In this document: in pieces, positions 41,600 through 52,970 of the stretch
Layout of the letters: each line of letters starts with the position of its first letter
How positions within the stretch are numbered: the first letter of the stretch is position 1
Origin: Lithodes maja
Lineage: Eukaryota; Arthropoda; Malacostraca; Decapoda; Lithodidae
Assembly: GCA_037953745.1 (NCBI GenBank)
Contig: JBAKBP010001418.1
Location: 62,001 to 126,000, forward strand
Length of the DNA: 64,000 nt
Direction of reading: 5' to 3'
Notes under the pieces: generated by a model
What the model was told of the DNA's origin: nothing
Databases searched by the model: none
What the model saw: only the letters and a program-made list of their open reading frames with translations
Program-made: the position numbers and the translations under genes

Positions 41600-41808
41600 C
41601 CCTCTCCGACATATGACACTATTTTGAGTCTATTGGAGATACTTTAAAGCCTTTGTTACCATCAGGGGTATTTAGAAACCTTTAGTTTAGTTACTTCAAT
41701 CTCTGCAGTTGTCTTTGAGTTAGCTGTGGGCAGGTAATTATAAGAGTGAGAGAACTCTATTTCTTATTGCTAATCTGGCAACCTCTGTGTCATAAATGCG
41801 TGAAAGGG
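41600..41808. mobile_element. small TTAA MITE (copy 1)
   Basis: 209 bp with TTAA at 41596-41599 and 41809-41812. The ends are CCCTCTCCGACATATG and CCCTTTCACGCATTTATG (reverse). It is homologous, in opposite orientation, to the element at 44440-44666. It has no coding capacity. Confidence 0.85.
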
Positions 41809-42041
41809 TTAAGTATAAGATACTGACTTTCTGTTTTCTGAAATACATAATAATTAATTCTGGTTCAGGAGTAGCTTATAGAAAGGCCTTCCTAGGGTTA
41901 AGCGCCCCATTAATTACTCTTTCCATTCACCTATTCATAGCCTCCTATAGTGCAGTTGGAATGAATATACATGCTAAGATTGGTATGCAGGATTTGAAAC
42001 TGCATAATAAATCGTAGGCTTGTGCAGCATTCTTTAACTGT

Positions 42042-42113
42042 CTTCGTGGCGCAATGCATAAGTGTGTTGATTTTGGGTGTGAGTGTCCTAGGTTCGAATC
42101 CCCGGACTGCCAC
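42042..42113 (+). pseudogene. tRNA-like sequence
   Basis: A TGGCGCAATGCATAAGT box-A-like and a GGTTCGAATCC box-B-like segment lie 40 bases apart. The acceptor and anticodon stems do not pair well, so this is a degenerate tRNA copy or the head of a tRNA-derived SINE. Confidence 0.35.
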
Positions 42114-42312
42114 ATGTGTTTGTTAATTTCATTAAACGAGTTTAGGAGTAAAGTTGGTTGGTGAAGAGAACATAATAATACTGTTGCTTGTAACATTAGC
42201 AATTTATTTTTTATTATAAATAATAGCAGTACTGTAATGTAAGAACAACTTTCCTTACTTCATGTTATACAGTATTATGTTCGGTATGTGAATACTTGTA
42301 TATGCAAGCTTG

Positions 42313-42362
42313 TTATGAACCAAGTTGGATGAAAAGATGCAAGTCTGTGTGGGAGCTGCACC
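42313..42362 (+). mobile_element. short scrap of the PHD-RT LINE family
   Basis: About 50 bp matches 40133-40188 (TTGGATGAAAAGATGCAAGT, GGGAGCTGCACC). It is too short to say more. Confidence 0.5.
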
Positions 42363-42773
42363 CAAAGTATATATACACTAACAAGTAGACCCACCAGATA
42401 CTCAAATTTCTGGTACCGGTAACTCGCCGAAATTTGTTAGTCTTGTAAAATCATGACGTCACGCATGGGATGTAGATGTTGATGACAACATAGGGAGAAT
42501 GTCGTTCCACTTTGATTTTCCATTGTTAACTCATACTGGTAGAAGCTTTGCATATTTTATGGCTAGAAATTCAAGAAAGCACTATATTAAGAACAAGTAG
42601 AATATGAACAAAAATCAATCAAGTCATTAATTTTGTAATTATATTCGATATAAATATGCAGACGAAGAAAGCTCATGCCCTGCAGCCGCTATACTTCTAC
42701 TATATTCACGCCCAAGTACAAGTATATGTCGATGTATGTTTACTGTATGTCTTGAATTAGGTTTGGTTACGTT

Positions 42774-43188
42774 GTTGTTGTTGTTCCCCAAGCTGCCTGG
42801 CCGAACAGCCCCAAGGCCCTGAGTAAGGCCAAGGCCATAAACGAGCGACCCCACAGAACCCTCCCTGCCGACCACAATAAAACCTGGGTGACCGAAGCCA
42901 CTCCATGGCGGGGGGCTGAGAGGGTGCGTAAACGCCCGGGAAACCAAAGCCCCACCCAGGGCCCTGTGCCCCTCAGCAATTATGAAGAGAAAGTTGAGGG
43001 GCAAAGGAATAATGTGACGCTTTAGCTTCCAATCTTGGTAGATTGGGAGGTCAATCCACGGAAGAGACGCCGTCACTCGAGATCTAGAAAATATATAAGT
43101 AAAAGGAACAGTCAGAGTAAGCTATGGGTATGGCAGAGATCGCTCAGGTCTCACTCTGATAGACCAGCCCATCACCATAGATAGACCA
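42774..43188 (-). mobile_element. (CAA)n SINE, minus strand, 5'-truncated
   Basis: Target duplication TTTGGTTACGTT lies at 42762-42773 and 43189-43200. It is homologous to about the last 410 bp of the full copy at 60155-60672, with the (CAA)n tail at the left as (GTT)n. It lies in the LRCH-like intron, antisense to the gene. The small reading frames in it are shared by chance among copies and are not genes. Confidence 0.9.
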
Positions 43189-43200
43189 TTTGGTTACGTT

Positions 43201-44252
43201 GGTTGGGATAGTTTTTATCATCAAAGTATTTCAAATACATCGAAATAGAATCGTGATTCGGTGTAAATGTCAGGGCATAGTGGCTGCGGCCATGCTTTCC
43301 CTGCAGACGAAAGCACAGTTGTCATAGCGAACTCTCTTATAGAGCATTTAATATATTACCCAGGTCTATTATTGTATGCTGGTGAAAGTTTTAATAATTA
43401 AACCAGACAAAAGCTGGACATTTTTTAGGTACTCATGATAGTGGTGAAAAAGAAAACAAATTAAAGAATATGTCAGTCATAATAACGGGGTTCGTGTGTG
43501 TCCGGGTTCCCGAGTGGCTAACGGTGTTGCCATATTTCAAAGTATCTTTGTTTTCTTGTTCTTTTTTCAATTGTGCAGTAGCTACAGTACAATCATACTG
43601 CATGTACCCGGGGTACGTTGTGGTGACTACATTTAAAGGAAGTTTATACAGTTCAGGCAATCATGTGTTAGTGGGAGAATGTTAATGGGAAAATAATAAT
43701 GAAGACGCTTAAATTATCGTACGAGCCAGCTGTCCTAGTGTGCGCCGCCCTCTCGCTCTTGGCTACCACCACGTAGCCTATATTCCGCGTATATTTCACT
43801 ATCTTATGACACAGTAAACACCCCCCCCCCATGACCAATATATCGCAACATTAACCCATTTTTAAGACAATTCACCATAATCCTCATTATGGAACACAAT
43901 AGGTTAGCATAATGAGTTGATGACTGGCCAAGACTGCATGCAGACAGTATGCAGAGACCTTGGCTATGAATTTCATACAACGATTTTATCCCGAAAATTA
44001 TATAATAATGACTCCTTACAGTGGTAACAAGCTCACAAGATACTGTCATTAGACTTAATCGCAACTAAATATAGTATACTGTACTTCAATGAAAGACATG
44101 TTATTCAGCTTTTCAAAGCCACACATCCTTAGATTCTTCAGGTTTGTATATTATGAAATATAGCGCTACTGTCCCAGGAGTGACGTCACACTGGATGTCG
44201 GAGGTTCCAATTTTACTTCGGTGAGTTAACTTCTTGTATGTATATAAACTTT
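43201..44252. other. host intron, nothing recognised
   Basis: Plain intronic sequence with a short C run (43818-43830). I see no element, RNA gene or exon. Confidence 0.5.
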
Positions 44253-44435
44253 GGCTGCACCTAGGGGTAGACCAAGAAAGACATGGGATCAGATCAGACA
44301 GTCTGATCTTGAATTAAACAAAACCTGACAATTGAGGCAGCTCTAAAGGGTTGCCTGGAACGTCGCCATTAGGACGTGAGACTAGAACCGCACTATGTGT
44401 GGAGCACTCGGTCTTTAAATTTATGTATGTATGTA
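44253..44435 (+). mobile_element. 3' fragment of the PHD-RT LINE family, (TATG)n tail
   Basis: Homologous to 40190-40363 (GGTTGCCTGGAACG(C/T)CGCCATTAGGAC), ending in (TATG)n. A TTAA MITE is inserted directly in or after the tail at 44436. Confidence 0.75.
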
Positions 44436-44439
44436 TTAA

Positions 44440-44666
44440 CCCTTTCGCGCACGTGTGGACATAGGGGTTGCTGATTAGCAACCAGAAATAGAGTTCCCTC
44501 AATCTTATAATTACCTCTCCAAAATTAGTTTTCTACCCACAGCTAACTCAAAGACAACTGCAGAAGTTGAAGTAACTAAACTAAAGGTTTCTAAACAACC
44601 CTGATGGTCACAAAGGCTTTAAAGTATCCCAGAATAGGCTTAAATTGTGTCCTGTGCATGAAAGGG
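44440..44666. mobile_element. small TTAA MITE (copy 2)
   Basis: 227 bp, TTAA at 44436-44439 and 44667-44670, ends CCCTTTCGCGCACGTG and CCCTTTCATGCACAGG (reverse). It is an inverted relative of 41600-41808, with shared internal motifs such as ACAACTGCAGA and CTTTAAAG. Confidence 0.85.
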
Positions 44667-44806
44667 TTAATAGAATTTAGATGGTTAATCTGACGGTTAT
44701 TGTAATGCCCCAAAATCCCTGACTGCAGAACGCACCAAGTTGGTGTCGGGGCTGGGGGGAGTCCCAGACAATAGGCCTACCCAGTCTTAACTCCCCTTTT
44801 GTACGT

Positions 44807-44876
44807 CCCAGCATGTTTCAGTCGGTAAGGGGCAAGTTTGGTACACCAGAGACCTGGGTTCAATCCCCGGCTAAGC
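44807..44876 (+). pseudogene. tRNA-like sequence, possible SINE head
   Basis: A TTTCAGTCGGTAAGG box-A-like and a well-paired T arm (CTGGGTTCAATCCCCGG) are present. The acceptor stem does not pair. It is probably a tRNA-derived repeat in the intron, 70 bases before the exon at 44948. Confidence 0.35.
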
Positions 44877-44947
44877 CCAGATGTTTTCGGGAGACCAAAA
44901 TCCTTATTGACCCAGCATTACAGATATTATATGCACTTCCCTTACAG

Positions 44948-45093
44948 TTGTGCACAAGGGGTCGTGTACACATCTTTAAGTGGCTGGAATTGGCAGCAGC
45001 AAAGGAGGACAAGAAGCGAGGCGCCCTCACCTCTGAGGCTGAGTTCCGCAAGCAACACCTCAGAAAACCTTCATCCTCCTGCACAGATTTCCG
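44948..45093 (+). CDS. Lrch: next exon of the LRCH-like gene
   Basis: This 146-nt exon has acceptor CTTCCCTTACAG (44936-44947) and donor GTCAGT from 45094. It starts in phase 0 and leaves two bases at the end. The product is LCTRGRVHIFKWLELAAAKE then DKKRGALTSEAEFRKQHLRK, ending PSSSCTDF. The join PPAN/LCTRGRVHIFKWLE reproduces the conserved segment just after the repeats in LRCH proteins (C-K/R-G-x-V-H-I-F-K-Y/W-L). The intron before it (41273-44947) contains a SINE, two MITEs and LINE scraps, all compatible with normal splicing. The intron after it starts at 45094 and apparently includes the 17-kb X1 nest. Another LRR protein family is possible. Confidence 0.7.
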
Positions 45094-45827
45094 GTCAGTT
45101 GAAATTTATGGTTTATTACTATATTTGTGATTTAAACCCTTCTTTACGATGAATCCTTTTTTTCTGGCTAACTTTAGGCAAATTTCATTCAGCTTAAAAA
45201 ATAGGTCTCTGAATAAGGGTTTAAACTGACTTGAGTTGGTTGACACTAAATTATATTATTAAGCTCCAGAAAGGACTGTTATTCAGAGGGTTAATGTTTT
45301 TATCTGCTGAGAACGTTCAACTGGTGTTGAGAGTAAGGTTGTTCACCTTCTTCCAAAAGTTTAAACCCCTCCACCTCGGCTGTCTTCTTATGCTCCATAC
45401 ACCCTGAATCGGCCCATTTGGGGCATTATGGCCTTAACCTCTGGACTGCGGGCATACTCTTAAAATCCAAGGCCTAAAAAAAAAAATTTGTTTAAACACC
45501 CCAGTGGCAATCAAAGCAAAGCACCCATTGTTTCCTTTTCCCATATCTTACTTTTTCATATTGGGTGACACAGACGGGGGCGGCGCTACCTGGGGCCTGT
45601 CCCAGGTAGTTTTCACATTTTTTTTTTAATAAATAGTTTATTCTTTTAACCAAAACCACTGCCATCTCAGCCCATTGCCACCATGAGTGTATGCCCTAAG
45701 TGCGACTCCCGGGTCACCAGTAAGGGGTTCAAGTGTACCAGATGCTGTTTCTTATGCTCTGGACTTCCTGATAGTCTCTGTAAGGACTATGCATTCTTCC
45801 AAAAAATCCATCCATTCGGATGGAGGT

Positions 45828-46655
45828 GGTTTTATGGATAGCCAACACCTTCTTCCGACACAGAATGATACACAGGTACACATGGAAAGTGGTGTGGACG
45901 ATGAAGGATAAGACAGTGGTGGAACGAAAGTCACTGATTGATTATATATGTATGGATGAAAGAATGAAGAAATCTGTGATGGATGCTAGGGTGTATAGGG
46001 GTATTGGAGGGGGTCTGTCTGATCATTATGTAGTAGGGTTAGGATGCAAAAGAAGTGGGTGAGGAGAGCTGGAGTGAGGCAAGAGGAAGTGGAATGGTGA
46101 GGAGGGTGGAGAGGCTACAGGAGGAGGAAATCAGGGAAGAGTACAGGAGAGCAGTAGAAAGACGACTAGGTGGGTTCGACCTGGAAGATATGGAGGAAGT
46201 GGAGGAGATAAGCAAGGTGTTTAAGGAAGAGGTCTGTGCAGCATGTGAGGAGGTGTGTGGAGTGAGGAGAAGAGGGAGGGGAGTGAAAGATACAGCATGG
46301 TGGACAGAAGAGGTAAATATAGCTGTGGAAGATAAGAAGAAAGCATATAGAGAGTGGTTGGGTAGTAGAGGGAATGAAGATTTGGAGAGGCAGAAACGAG
46401 CGAGGTACGTGGAGAGAAAGAGAGTGGTGAAGAGAGTAGTGAAGGAAAGTAAGAGAAGAGTAGATGAGGAATTTGGAAGGAATCTGAGTGTAAAATGGAG
46501 GGAGTGTAAGAAACTTTTGGAAAGAAGTCAAGAAAGTTAGGGAAGGTAGCAAGGGAAACAGTAAGAGTGTGAAAGATAAGAATGTAAGAATGGGAGAATG
46601 CTAGCCGAGAAGCAAGAGAGAGTCGAAAGATGGAGAGAGTACTTCAACGAGTTGC
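45828..46655 (+). pseudogene. RTE-like endonuclease end and linker
   Basis: The first frame encodes the end of an apurinic-type endonuclease: IANTFFRHRMIHRYTWK, SLIDYICMDERMKKS and GIGGGLSDHYVV, with the SDH catalytic block. A frameshift at about 46055 leads to a highly charged linker (46055-46540: RRVERLQEEEIREEYRRAVE, WWTEEVNIAVEDKKKAYREW). A stop at 46538 and another shift precede RWREYFNELLN (about 46625-46657), where the Penelope fragment interrupts. The protein is non-functional. Confidence 0.75.
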
Positions 46656-46660
46656 TAAAT

Positions 46661-47246
46661 TAAAATGTAAAACTTGCAAACTAAACAAACCAAAATTGGG
46701 ACAAGGACAATATAAAGTCAAATTAAATTATCAAAATCGCTATGTGGAAACAACGCTTACTAAAATGAAATCTATGAAATAAAAGAACACAATCCACCAC
46801 ATAGGGTGTACACTACTACATGAGCAAGTTAATCTGTTTCCCAAGCAAACTAATCGCACACATAACAACGCACTATCGTCACGTTCAAGGAATTAGTCAA
46901 ATTTGGGAAGTCCGGGACGTTCTGGTAAATTTTACTAAACTCTGCATGAATAAAGAAACTACATGTTAAATGTCAAAATATTCATTTAAAATCAAATTTG
47001 CAACATGACAAGACATTAACAATAGCACAAAATACAAATATTGATAAGATATCTATATTATTACAAAATAATATATAAAATACAGTACAGCACTCACTAA
47101 CGATAGTGCTATCGGGTAGGTACCTGTAACCATAGCATGCCTCAAGTGACCCCTATCAATAACTACCCTACAAATAACCTACATTTATCGCACAAATAAA
47201 CTAAGGAAATCGCAAAAGCAAGCAATTGATACTATCGACTTACTTA
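46661..47246 (-). mobile_element. Penelope-like element copy 2, 3' UTR fragment
   Basis: About 585 bp nearly identical to 19029-19750 minus the SINE there. It lies between RTE-like segments with CTAA(A)T at both edges (46655-46660 and 47247-47251). It is 5'-truncated before the RT. It provides the empty site for the SINE at 19533-19669. Confidence 0.87.
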
Positions 47247-47251
47247 CTAAT

Positions 47252-48739
47252 GTAAGGAATGAAGAGCCAGCAAACGTAGTTGGATGGGGTATGGGAGGGA
47301 GAAGAGGAGAAGTAGTGGAGGAGGAGGTGGGGATCAGGAGGTCAGAAGTGTGGGAAGCCATGAAAAGAGTGAAGTTGGGGAAAGCACCAGGAACAGATGG
47401 AGTGTGTGGGGAAATGTTGAGGTATGGTGGTGAGATAGTGATCGAATGGGTATGGAAAATGTGCAAACTAGCATGGGAGAAGGGGAATGCACCCGATGAC
47501 TGGAAGACTGGCATAATAGTCCCCCTACATAAGGGCAAAGGGGAAAGAGGAGTGTGTGGTAACCACCGAGGAATATGTCTTTTAAGCATAGTAGGGAAGG
47601 TGTACAGTAGGGTAGTGATTGAGAGAGTGAGAGTGAGAACGGAGAAATGGATAGGCGACGAGCAGGGAGGTTTTAGGAAGGGAAGAGGATGTGTAGATCA
47701 GATTTTATCCCTGAATTGCGTTGTGGAGAAATATCTGGAGAAGAAACAAAAGGTGTATGTTGCCTTTATGGACTTGGAGAAGGCCTATGACAGAGTGAAT
47801 AGAGAAGGCATGTGGAAAGTACTTAGAATATACGGAGTAGATGGCAAGTTGCTGAAAGCAGTGAAGAGCATGTATGAGGGTGCAAAGGCGGCAATACGTG
47901 TGGAGAATGAGCAGAACGAGTTCTGTGACCTGAGTGTTGGGTTGAAACAAGGGTGTGTGATGTCCCTGTGGTGGTTTACTGTATATATGGATGGAGTCAT
48001 GAAAGAAATGCTAGGAAGAGCAGTGAAGTTTGGTGTATCACTGAAAAGGGAGGGAAATGAGTGGAAGCTGCCTATACTGTTGTTTGCGGATGATACAGTT
48101 CTGATGAGCGATAATGAATGGGAGTTGCAGGGTCTGGTAAATGAGTTTGGAACAGTGTGCGAAAAACGGAATTTGAAAGTAAATGCGGGGAAGAGCAAGG
48201 TTATGGTCTTCGAAAGGGGTGAAGTCACAGAGTGTGAGGTGAAGTTGAACGGTCAGGCTATGGAGATTGTCAGCTCTTTTAAGTATCTGGACAGTGTGTT
48301 AAGTAAAGATGGGACTACGGATGAAGAAGTACGGGAGAGGGTGCAACAGGGGAAGAGGGTTGTAGGAACGTTGAAAGCAGTAACAAGAAATAGAGTGGTC
48401 AGTATGGAAGTGAAGAAGTCCTTGCATGACAGTGTGGTAATCCCGACACTAACTTACGGAAGCGAAGCATGGACGTTCGGGAAGAGACTCAGACCAAGAG
48501 TGAGAGCGGTGGAAATGAGTTACTTGAGAACTGCGTGCGGAGTTACATGGAGGGATAGACAGACGAATGAGGAAGTAAGAAGGAGGTGTGGTGTGGAGGT
48601 AGATGTGCTGGAAAGTGTGAAAAGGAACAACTTGAGATGGTTCGGCCATATGGAACGTATGGAAAGCGAGAGATTGAATAAGAGGGTGTACGAGAGAGAG
48701 GTGGAAGGACAGAGAGGGAGAGGTGGAAGGATGGAGTGA
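47252..48739 (+). pseudogene. RTE-like reverse transcriptase (copy 2)
   Basis: A long open RT frame: GKAPGTDGVCGEMLRYGG, DDWKTGIIVPLHKGKG, HRGICLLSIVGKVYSRVV, EQGGFRKGRGCVDQI, FMDLEKAYDRV (motif A), VGLKQGCVMS (B) and LLFADDTVLM (C, FADD). A thumb and C-terminal region follow (LTYGSEAWTFGKRL, WRDRQTNEEVRRRCG, NNLRWFGHMERM). It ends early because about 17 bases are missing near 48722 compared with the copy at 34240-34260, which shifts the frame. Otherwise it has no internal stop. Confidence 0.83.
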
Positions 48740-49273
48740 GGAAGTATATGAATGAAGGCAGTGCTGGTTGGGAGGAGGGGCGTCGACTGACTGGGGACAG
48801 AGGTGCATGGGGGCAGTTCGTTCGTGGTCACCCCTTCGGGGATCACGGCGTTAGGCAATAGATAGATAGATAGATAGGTTCTGTCACAACTGCCCCTCAG
48901 ATGCCGAGAATGCATTAGTCAGCTCGCAGGCCACAACGGATCTGAAGGACGCCATAGTGAGTGAAGTCTCTGGCGCCCTTGCTGCTGTGGCAAGTCAGAT
49001 CGAAAAAATGGGGGACCGAATTACCAACCTTGAAACTAACGCTGCCACACCAGACATTCCCTCGTTCGCCAAATTTGTCCAGCAAACGTTAGAAGACACT
49101 AAAAAGGAGCCTACCAAGTGCACCACAGGTGGTGGATGATGGGAAGAAAAAAAACTGTCTGGGACCATCAAGTCCTAATAGTTAAGCCCAAAGATAGTAC
49201 CTCTGATCCCGCAAGCCCACCTGACACCAAGGCTATTGAGAAAGCTTTGTCTGCAATCCCAATAAATAAATGT

Positions 49274-49331
49274 ACTTTATATTGTCTTTGTCCCAGTTTT
49301 GGTTTGACTTTGTTTGCAAGTTTTACATTTT
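49274..49331 (+). mobile_element. 58-bp Penelope-like 3' fragment inside L2 ORF1
   Basis: The reverse complement matches 19031-19090 (AAAATGTAAAACTTGCAAAC, CAATATAAAGT). It is flanked by AATAA-type repeats and interrupts L2 ORF1 between INK and TGSGALVVRLP. It is an extreme 5' truncation of the Penelope-like element. Confidence 0.75.
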
Positions 49332-49999
49332 AATAACTGGATCAGGTGCTTTAGTAGTACGACTTCCATCAAAGAAAGCCAAAGAGGACGCAGGGAAGGC
49401 CATCAACCAGTGTCTCGGGACTGACAGCATCTTCAGTGTGTCAGAACCCAAGAGAATGCTACCAAAAATATCCCTGGTTGGTATCTCTACTGACACTGAT
49501 GACGACGAGATCATCCCCAGCATCCTAAACAAGAATCCAAGCATAAAGTCTCTGTTCGACGAGGGCCTAACTCTAAATTTAGTGTTCAATAAGCAGAAAA
49601 ACGATGCACATACAAAAACAGCAGTAGTAAAAATGTCTCCTGAAATACGCTCTTCAATTGTCAACGAGGGCAACTCTGTGTATGTTGGACTCACAAAATG
49701 TCGTGCTTACGATCGCTTCTGGGTGACGCAATGTTACCATTGTCAGGGCTTTGGTCATGCTTCTGACAGGTGTACTCTGAAAGGTGAGGACCCTAAATGT
49801 AGTTTCTGTGCTGGTACTCACAGTTCAAAAGGCTGCACAAATATAGCTTCCCCTAAATGCATAAATTGTATAAACTCCTCATCAGTCACAGAGCCACCAA
49901 CTCATTTTGCTCCAAGTAGAAATTGTCCTCTTATGATAGCCCAATGAAATAGAATTATTGAAAACACCAATTTTGTGAGTTCAAAAAACTGAAAAACGC

Positions 50000-52970
50000 C
50001 CCAAGGAGCCGGTTGAAACTGGGCATGCTAAATGTTCGTTCCATGTGCAACAAGATGGATTACATTGGTGAGGTCTTGGATGAGCTCGGTCTCGATATAT
50101 TTTGCCTCACTGAGACCTGGTTGTTTTGAGTCAGATCTAAATATTATTCAAGCTGTGTTGCCTAAAACTCACTCAATAATAAGTGTTCCTAGGTCTTGTA
50201 GTGATCATCCGGGTGGTGGAGTAGCGTTTTTATACTCTGCGTCGGTAGTAAATATCTCTCAGATAAGTCATAACCCAGCCCCTCTTTTTTATGAACTGTT
50301 GGAATTGGAAATAAAAGTTTGTCAACAAATCCTAAGAATAGCAGTTATTTATAGGCCTGGCCATCGAGGAACAGATAGAGGTTTTATGGATGAGTTTGGA
50401 CAGTTTCTTCAGGAGTTTTCTGCCAAAACCGGAAGACTCTTGATATGTGGAGACTTTAATTACTGGATTGACAACCCTCATCTGAAACCATTTTCCTCCG
50501 AGTTCCTTGAATTGACTTAGCAGAATAATTTTGTAAATCACGTGTCCAACCCAATTCATATCTCAGGACACACCCTTGACTTGGTTCTATCTCCCACCGG
50601 TTGTGATGGTCTTCTGGATGTTGAGGTGGAGGTTCTGGACTCTTCTATTTCTGATCATTCTCTGATTACTTTCGACTTTGATTTCCCTAAGCTGCCCATT
50701 CATATATGAGAAAGTAATCAGGTTTAGAAACTACAGAAATACTGACCAGAATATTGCTCGCAATGAAATAAGACAGCATCTTTCAAGTATTGATACTTCC
50801 AATCTTTCTTCAAATGAGCTGGTGGAGGTACACAATGGCGCACTTAAGTCTGTGTTTGATCATCACTATCCGGAGGTAGATAAGAGAATCATAGTGCGAG
50901 ATGACTCACCATGGTACAGCCCTCGAGTCAAATTTCTTAGAAGAGAGCGTAGAAGAGCTGAACGTAAATGGCAGAAAAATAAAACTGACATCACATGGCT
51001 GCCATACATGTTGGCAAAAAGAGCCGTAGTCCACACAATCAAAGACGAAAAGAAAGCGTATTACCAGGGGAAAGTCGAGTCATGTGGTGGTGATCAAAGA
51101 AAGTTGGCTTCGTTTGTCAGTAACTTACTTGGAAAAAGACATGTGAACTCAAGACCTTCTGCATCTGATGCAGAGTTAGCTGCAGACTTTGTCACATTTT
51201 TTTACTAGTAAGATAACTCGTATTAGACATGAACTGGATGAAGGCCCCTCTAATGAAGAATATTCAATTGTACCCCAACCACGACATACTCCTAATAGTG
51301 TCTTCTCATCATTCCATTCGGTGGAGGCTGATTTTGTCTCATCCTATATAAGAAACCTTAATAAAACATTTTGTCCATTGGATCCTATAAATGTTGCCAA
51401 ACTACCTGGTGTATATGATCATGCAGTGGAGCTTATTTCCAAATAGTTAACAAATCTTTCTCCGTAGGCAACTTCCCAGTGTCTGAAAAACATGCCTTGC
51501 TCCGGCCTATCCTTAAGAAACCTGGACTTGATGTAGAGAACATGTCGAACTACCGTCCTGTCTCCAACTTGTCTTTTTTATCAAAGATATTAGAGCGTGC
51601 CATACTTGATCAACTACTGCCGCTACTTCAGCAAAATGAAACCATTCCCATTTTTCAGTCTGCTTATCGGCAGCATCATTCGACTGAGACAGCATTGATC
51701 AGAATACATAATGATTTAGTCAAGAACACTTGCGACGGTGAGATCTCATTGTTGGTTTTACTTGATCTCTCTGCAGCCTTTGACACAGTGGATCATGAGC
51801 TGCTATTGGGTGATCTTTATGACTGTGGTGTGTGTGACTCCGCTCTCTTGCTTCTCAGGTCATACTTGTCAGGTAGATCCCAGAGTGTGATGATGAATCG
51901 GATAGTCTCGGACTCGGTACCCCTGCTCTGCGGCGTTCCGCAGGGATCAGTGTTGGGTCCTGTCCTGTTCACGATATACACTAGTGGCTTGTCTCTTCTG
52001 CTTCGTGCACACGGTGTCACCTATCATTTCTATGCTGATGACACCCAGATTTACGTGAAGATCACAGGTATAGCTGATACACAGAGGAAGGTGGAAATGC
52101 TGATGACCAATATCAAGAAGTTGATGAGGACAAGAAAACTTAAACTAAATTATAACAAAACTTAAATTTTCATCATCCGAGGAAACAGAAGGGCTACTGA
52201 CGCAGTAAATGCCCTCTCCATCGATACGGGTGACTCACAGCTACAACCAGTAAACTCTGTTCGAAATCTAGGAGTGTATCTGAACTCAAGACTGGATTTT
52301 AAGGAGCACGTAAATCAGATTGTCAAAAGTTGCTACCTGCACATCAGAAATCTCTACTCGGTGAAGCAGATTATACCTAGTCGTTGCCTTCTGACACTGG
52401 TCCACTCATTGATATTCTCTCGTGTTGATTATTGCAATGCCCTATTTGTGGGTCTTCCAAATTACATATTAAAGAAAGTACAATCTGTTCTGAACAGAGC
52501 TGCAAGACTCATTTTTTGGAATTCCACCAGGAACCCCTACCACTTCTTATCACATCGAACTGCACTGGTTACCAATAAAAGCTAGAATAGAATTTAAGTT
52601 GTGTCTAGTAACTTTCAAGGTCCTCAAATTTGGTGAGCCCGGGTATCTTGCAGAGCTGCTCAGGTGTCCACCGGCACGCCATGGTGTAGTCGTGCGCCAT
52701 GATGATGACCCCCTGCGTCTTGAGGAGCCGTGGGCTCTCCAGCAGTCATCTTTCTTTGAGAGATCATTCTCTTACATGGCTCCATGGTTATATAACAGAC
52801 TGCCACTGACCATGAGACAACTAAGTTCTGTCGAGTGCTTCAAGAGACAACTTAAGACTTTTCTCTTTGAAAGAAGCTATGATCTCGAGAGGGGTGTCAT
52901 CATGGAAGGCTATAGGGTATTTGCCACTGCTAGTGGCTGGGTGATGCGTATAGGTTTTGTGTTGCATTAA
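50000..52970 (+). pseudogene. L2 ORF2 (copy 2), multiply broken
   Basis: Homologous to 29232-32158. Endonuclease pieces are at 50020-50520 (RIAVIYRPGHRGTDRGF, LLICGDFNYW) with a TAG at 50518. The middle is at 50678-51208 and 51189-51446. The RT is at 51479-52165 (NYRPVSNLSFLSKILE, LLDLSAAFDTVDHELL, CGVPQGSVLGPVLF, YHFYADDTQIYV), stopping at TAA 52163. The C-terminus is at 52274-52585 and 52599-52970. At least five frameshifts or stops separate the pieces. The catalytic YADD is preserved but the protein cannot be made. Confidence 0.85.

Larger units (their letters stand above)
45828..48875 (+). mobile_element. RTE-like LINE copy 2, inserted in L2 ORF1
   Basis: Flanks AGGT at 45824-45827 and 48876-48879. 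Removing it restores L2 ORF1 in frame (GW/RFCHNC). It starts in the endonuclease domain (5'-truncated) and ends with (ATAG)n at 48858-48875. A Penelope 3' fragment is inserted at 46661-47246 between endonuclease and RT. Confidence 0.87.
45683..49992 (+). pseudogene. L2 ORF1 (copy 2), interrupted
   Basis: It starts at ATG 45683 (CCACCATGAG). The first piece (45683-45827) encodes CPKCDSRVTSKGFKCTRCC then CSGLPDSLCKDY, ending KIHPFGW. It continues beyond the RTE-like LINE at 48876 as RFCHNCPSDAENAL, which completes a PHD-like finger. The middle region follows (SEVSGALAAVASQIEKMGDR). A Penelope fragment interrupts it at 49274-49331. The C-terminal knuckles are CYHCQGFGHASDRC, CSFCAGTHSSKGC and CINC. 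The N-terminal finger differs clearly from copy 1, so this is a separate subfamily. It ends at TGA 49990 after the slippery A-AAA-AAC. Confidence 0.8.

Noticed and set aside
42042..42113. Functional tRNA gene
   Set aside because: The boxes are present but the acceptor and anticodon stems do not pair.
44813..45152. Open frame read as a stand-alone gene starting at 44813
   Set aside because: The upstream part is intron and a tRNA-like repeat. The real coding part is the exon 44948-45093, with a clear acceptor and donor.
46166..46552. Minus-strand frames over the RTE-like linker, and 47785-48228 over the RT
   Set aside because: They are complements of a purine-rich coding strand (Ser/Phe/Leu-rich product) with no domain.
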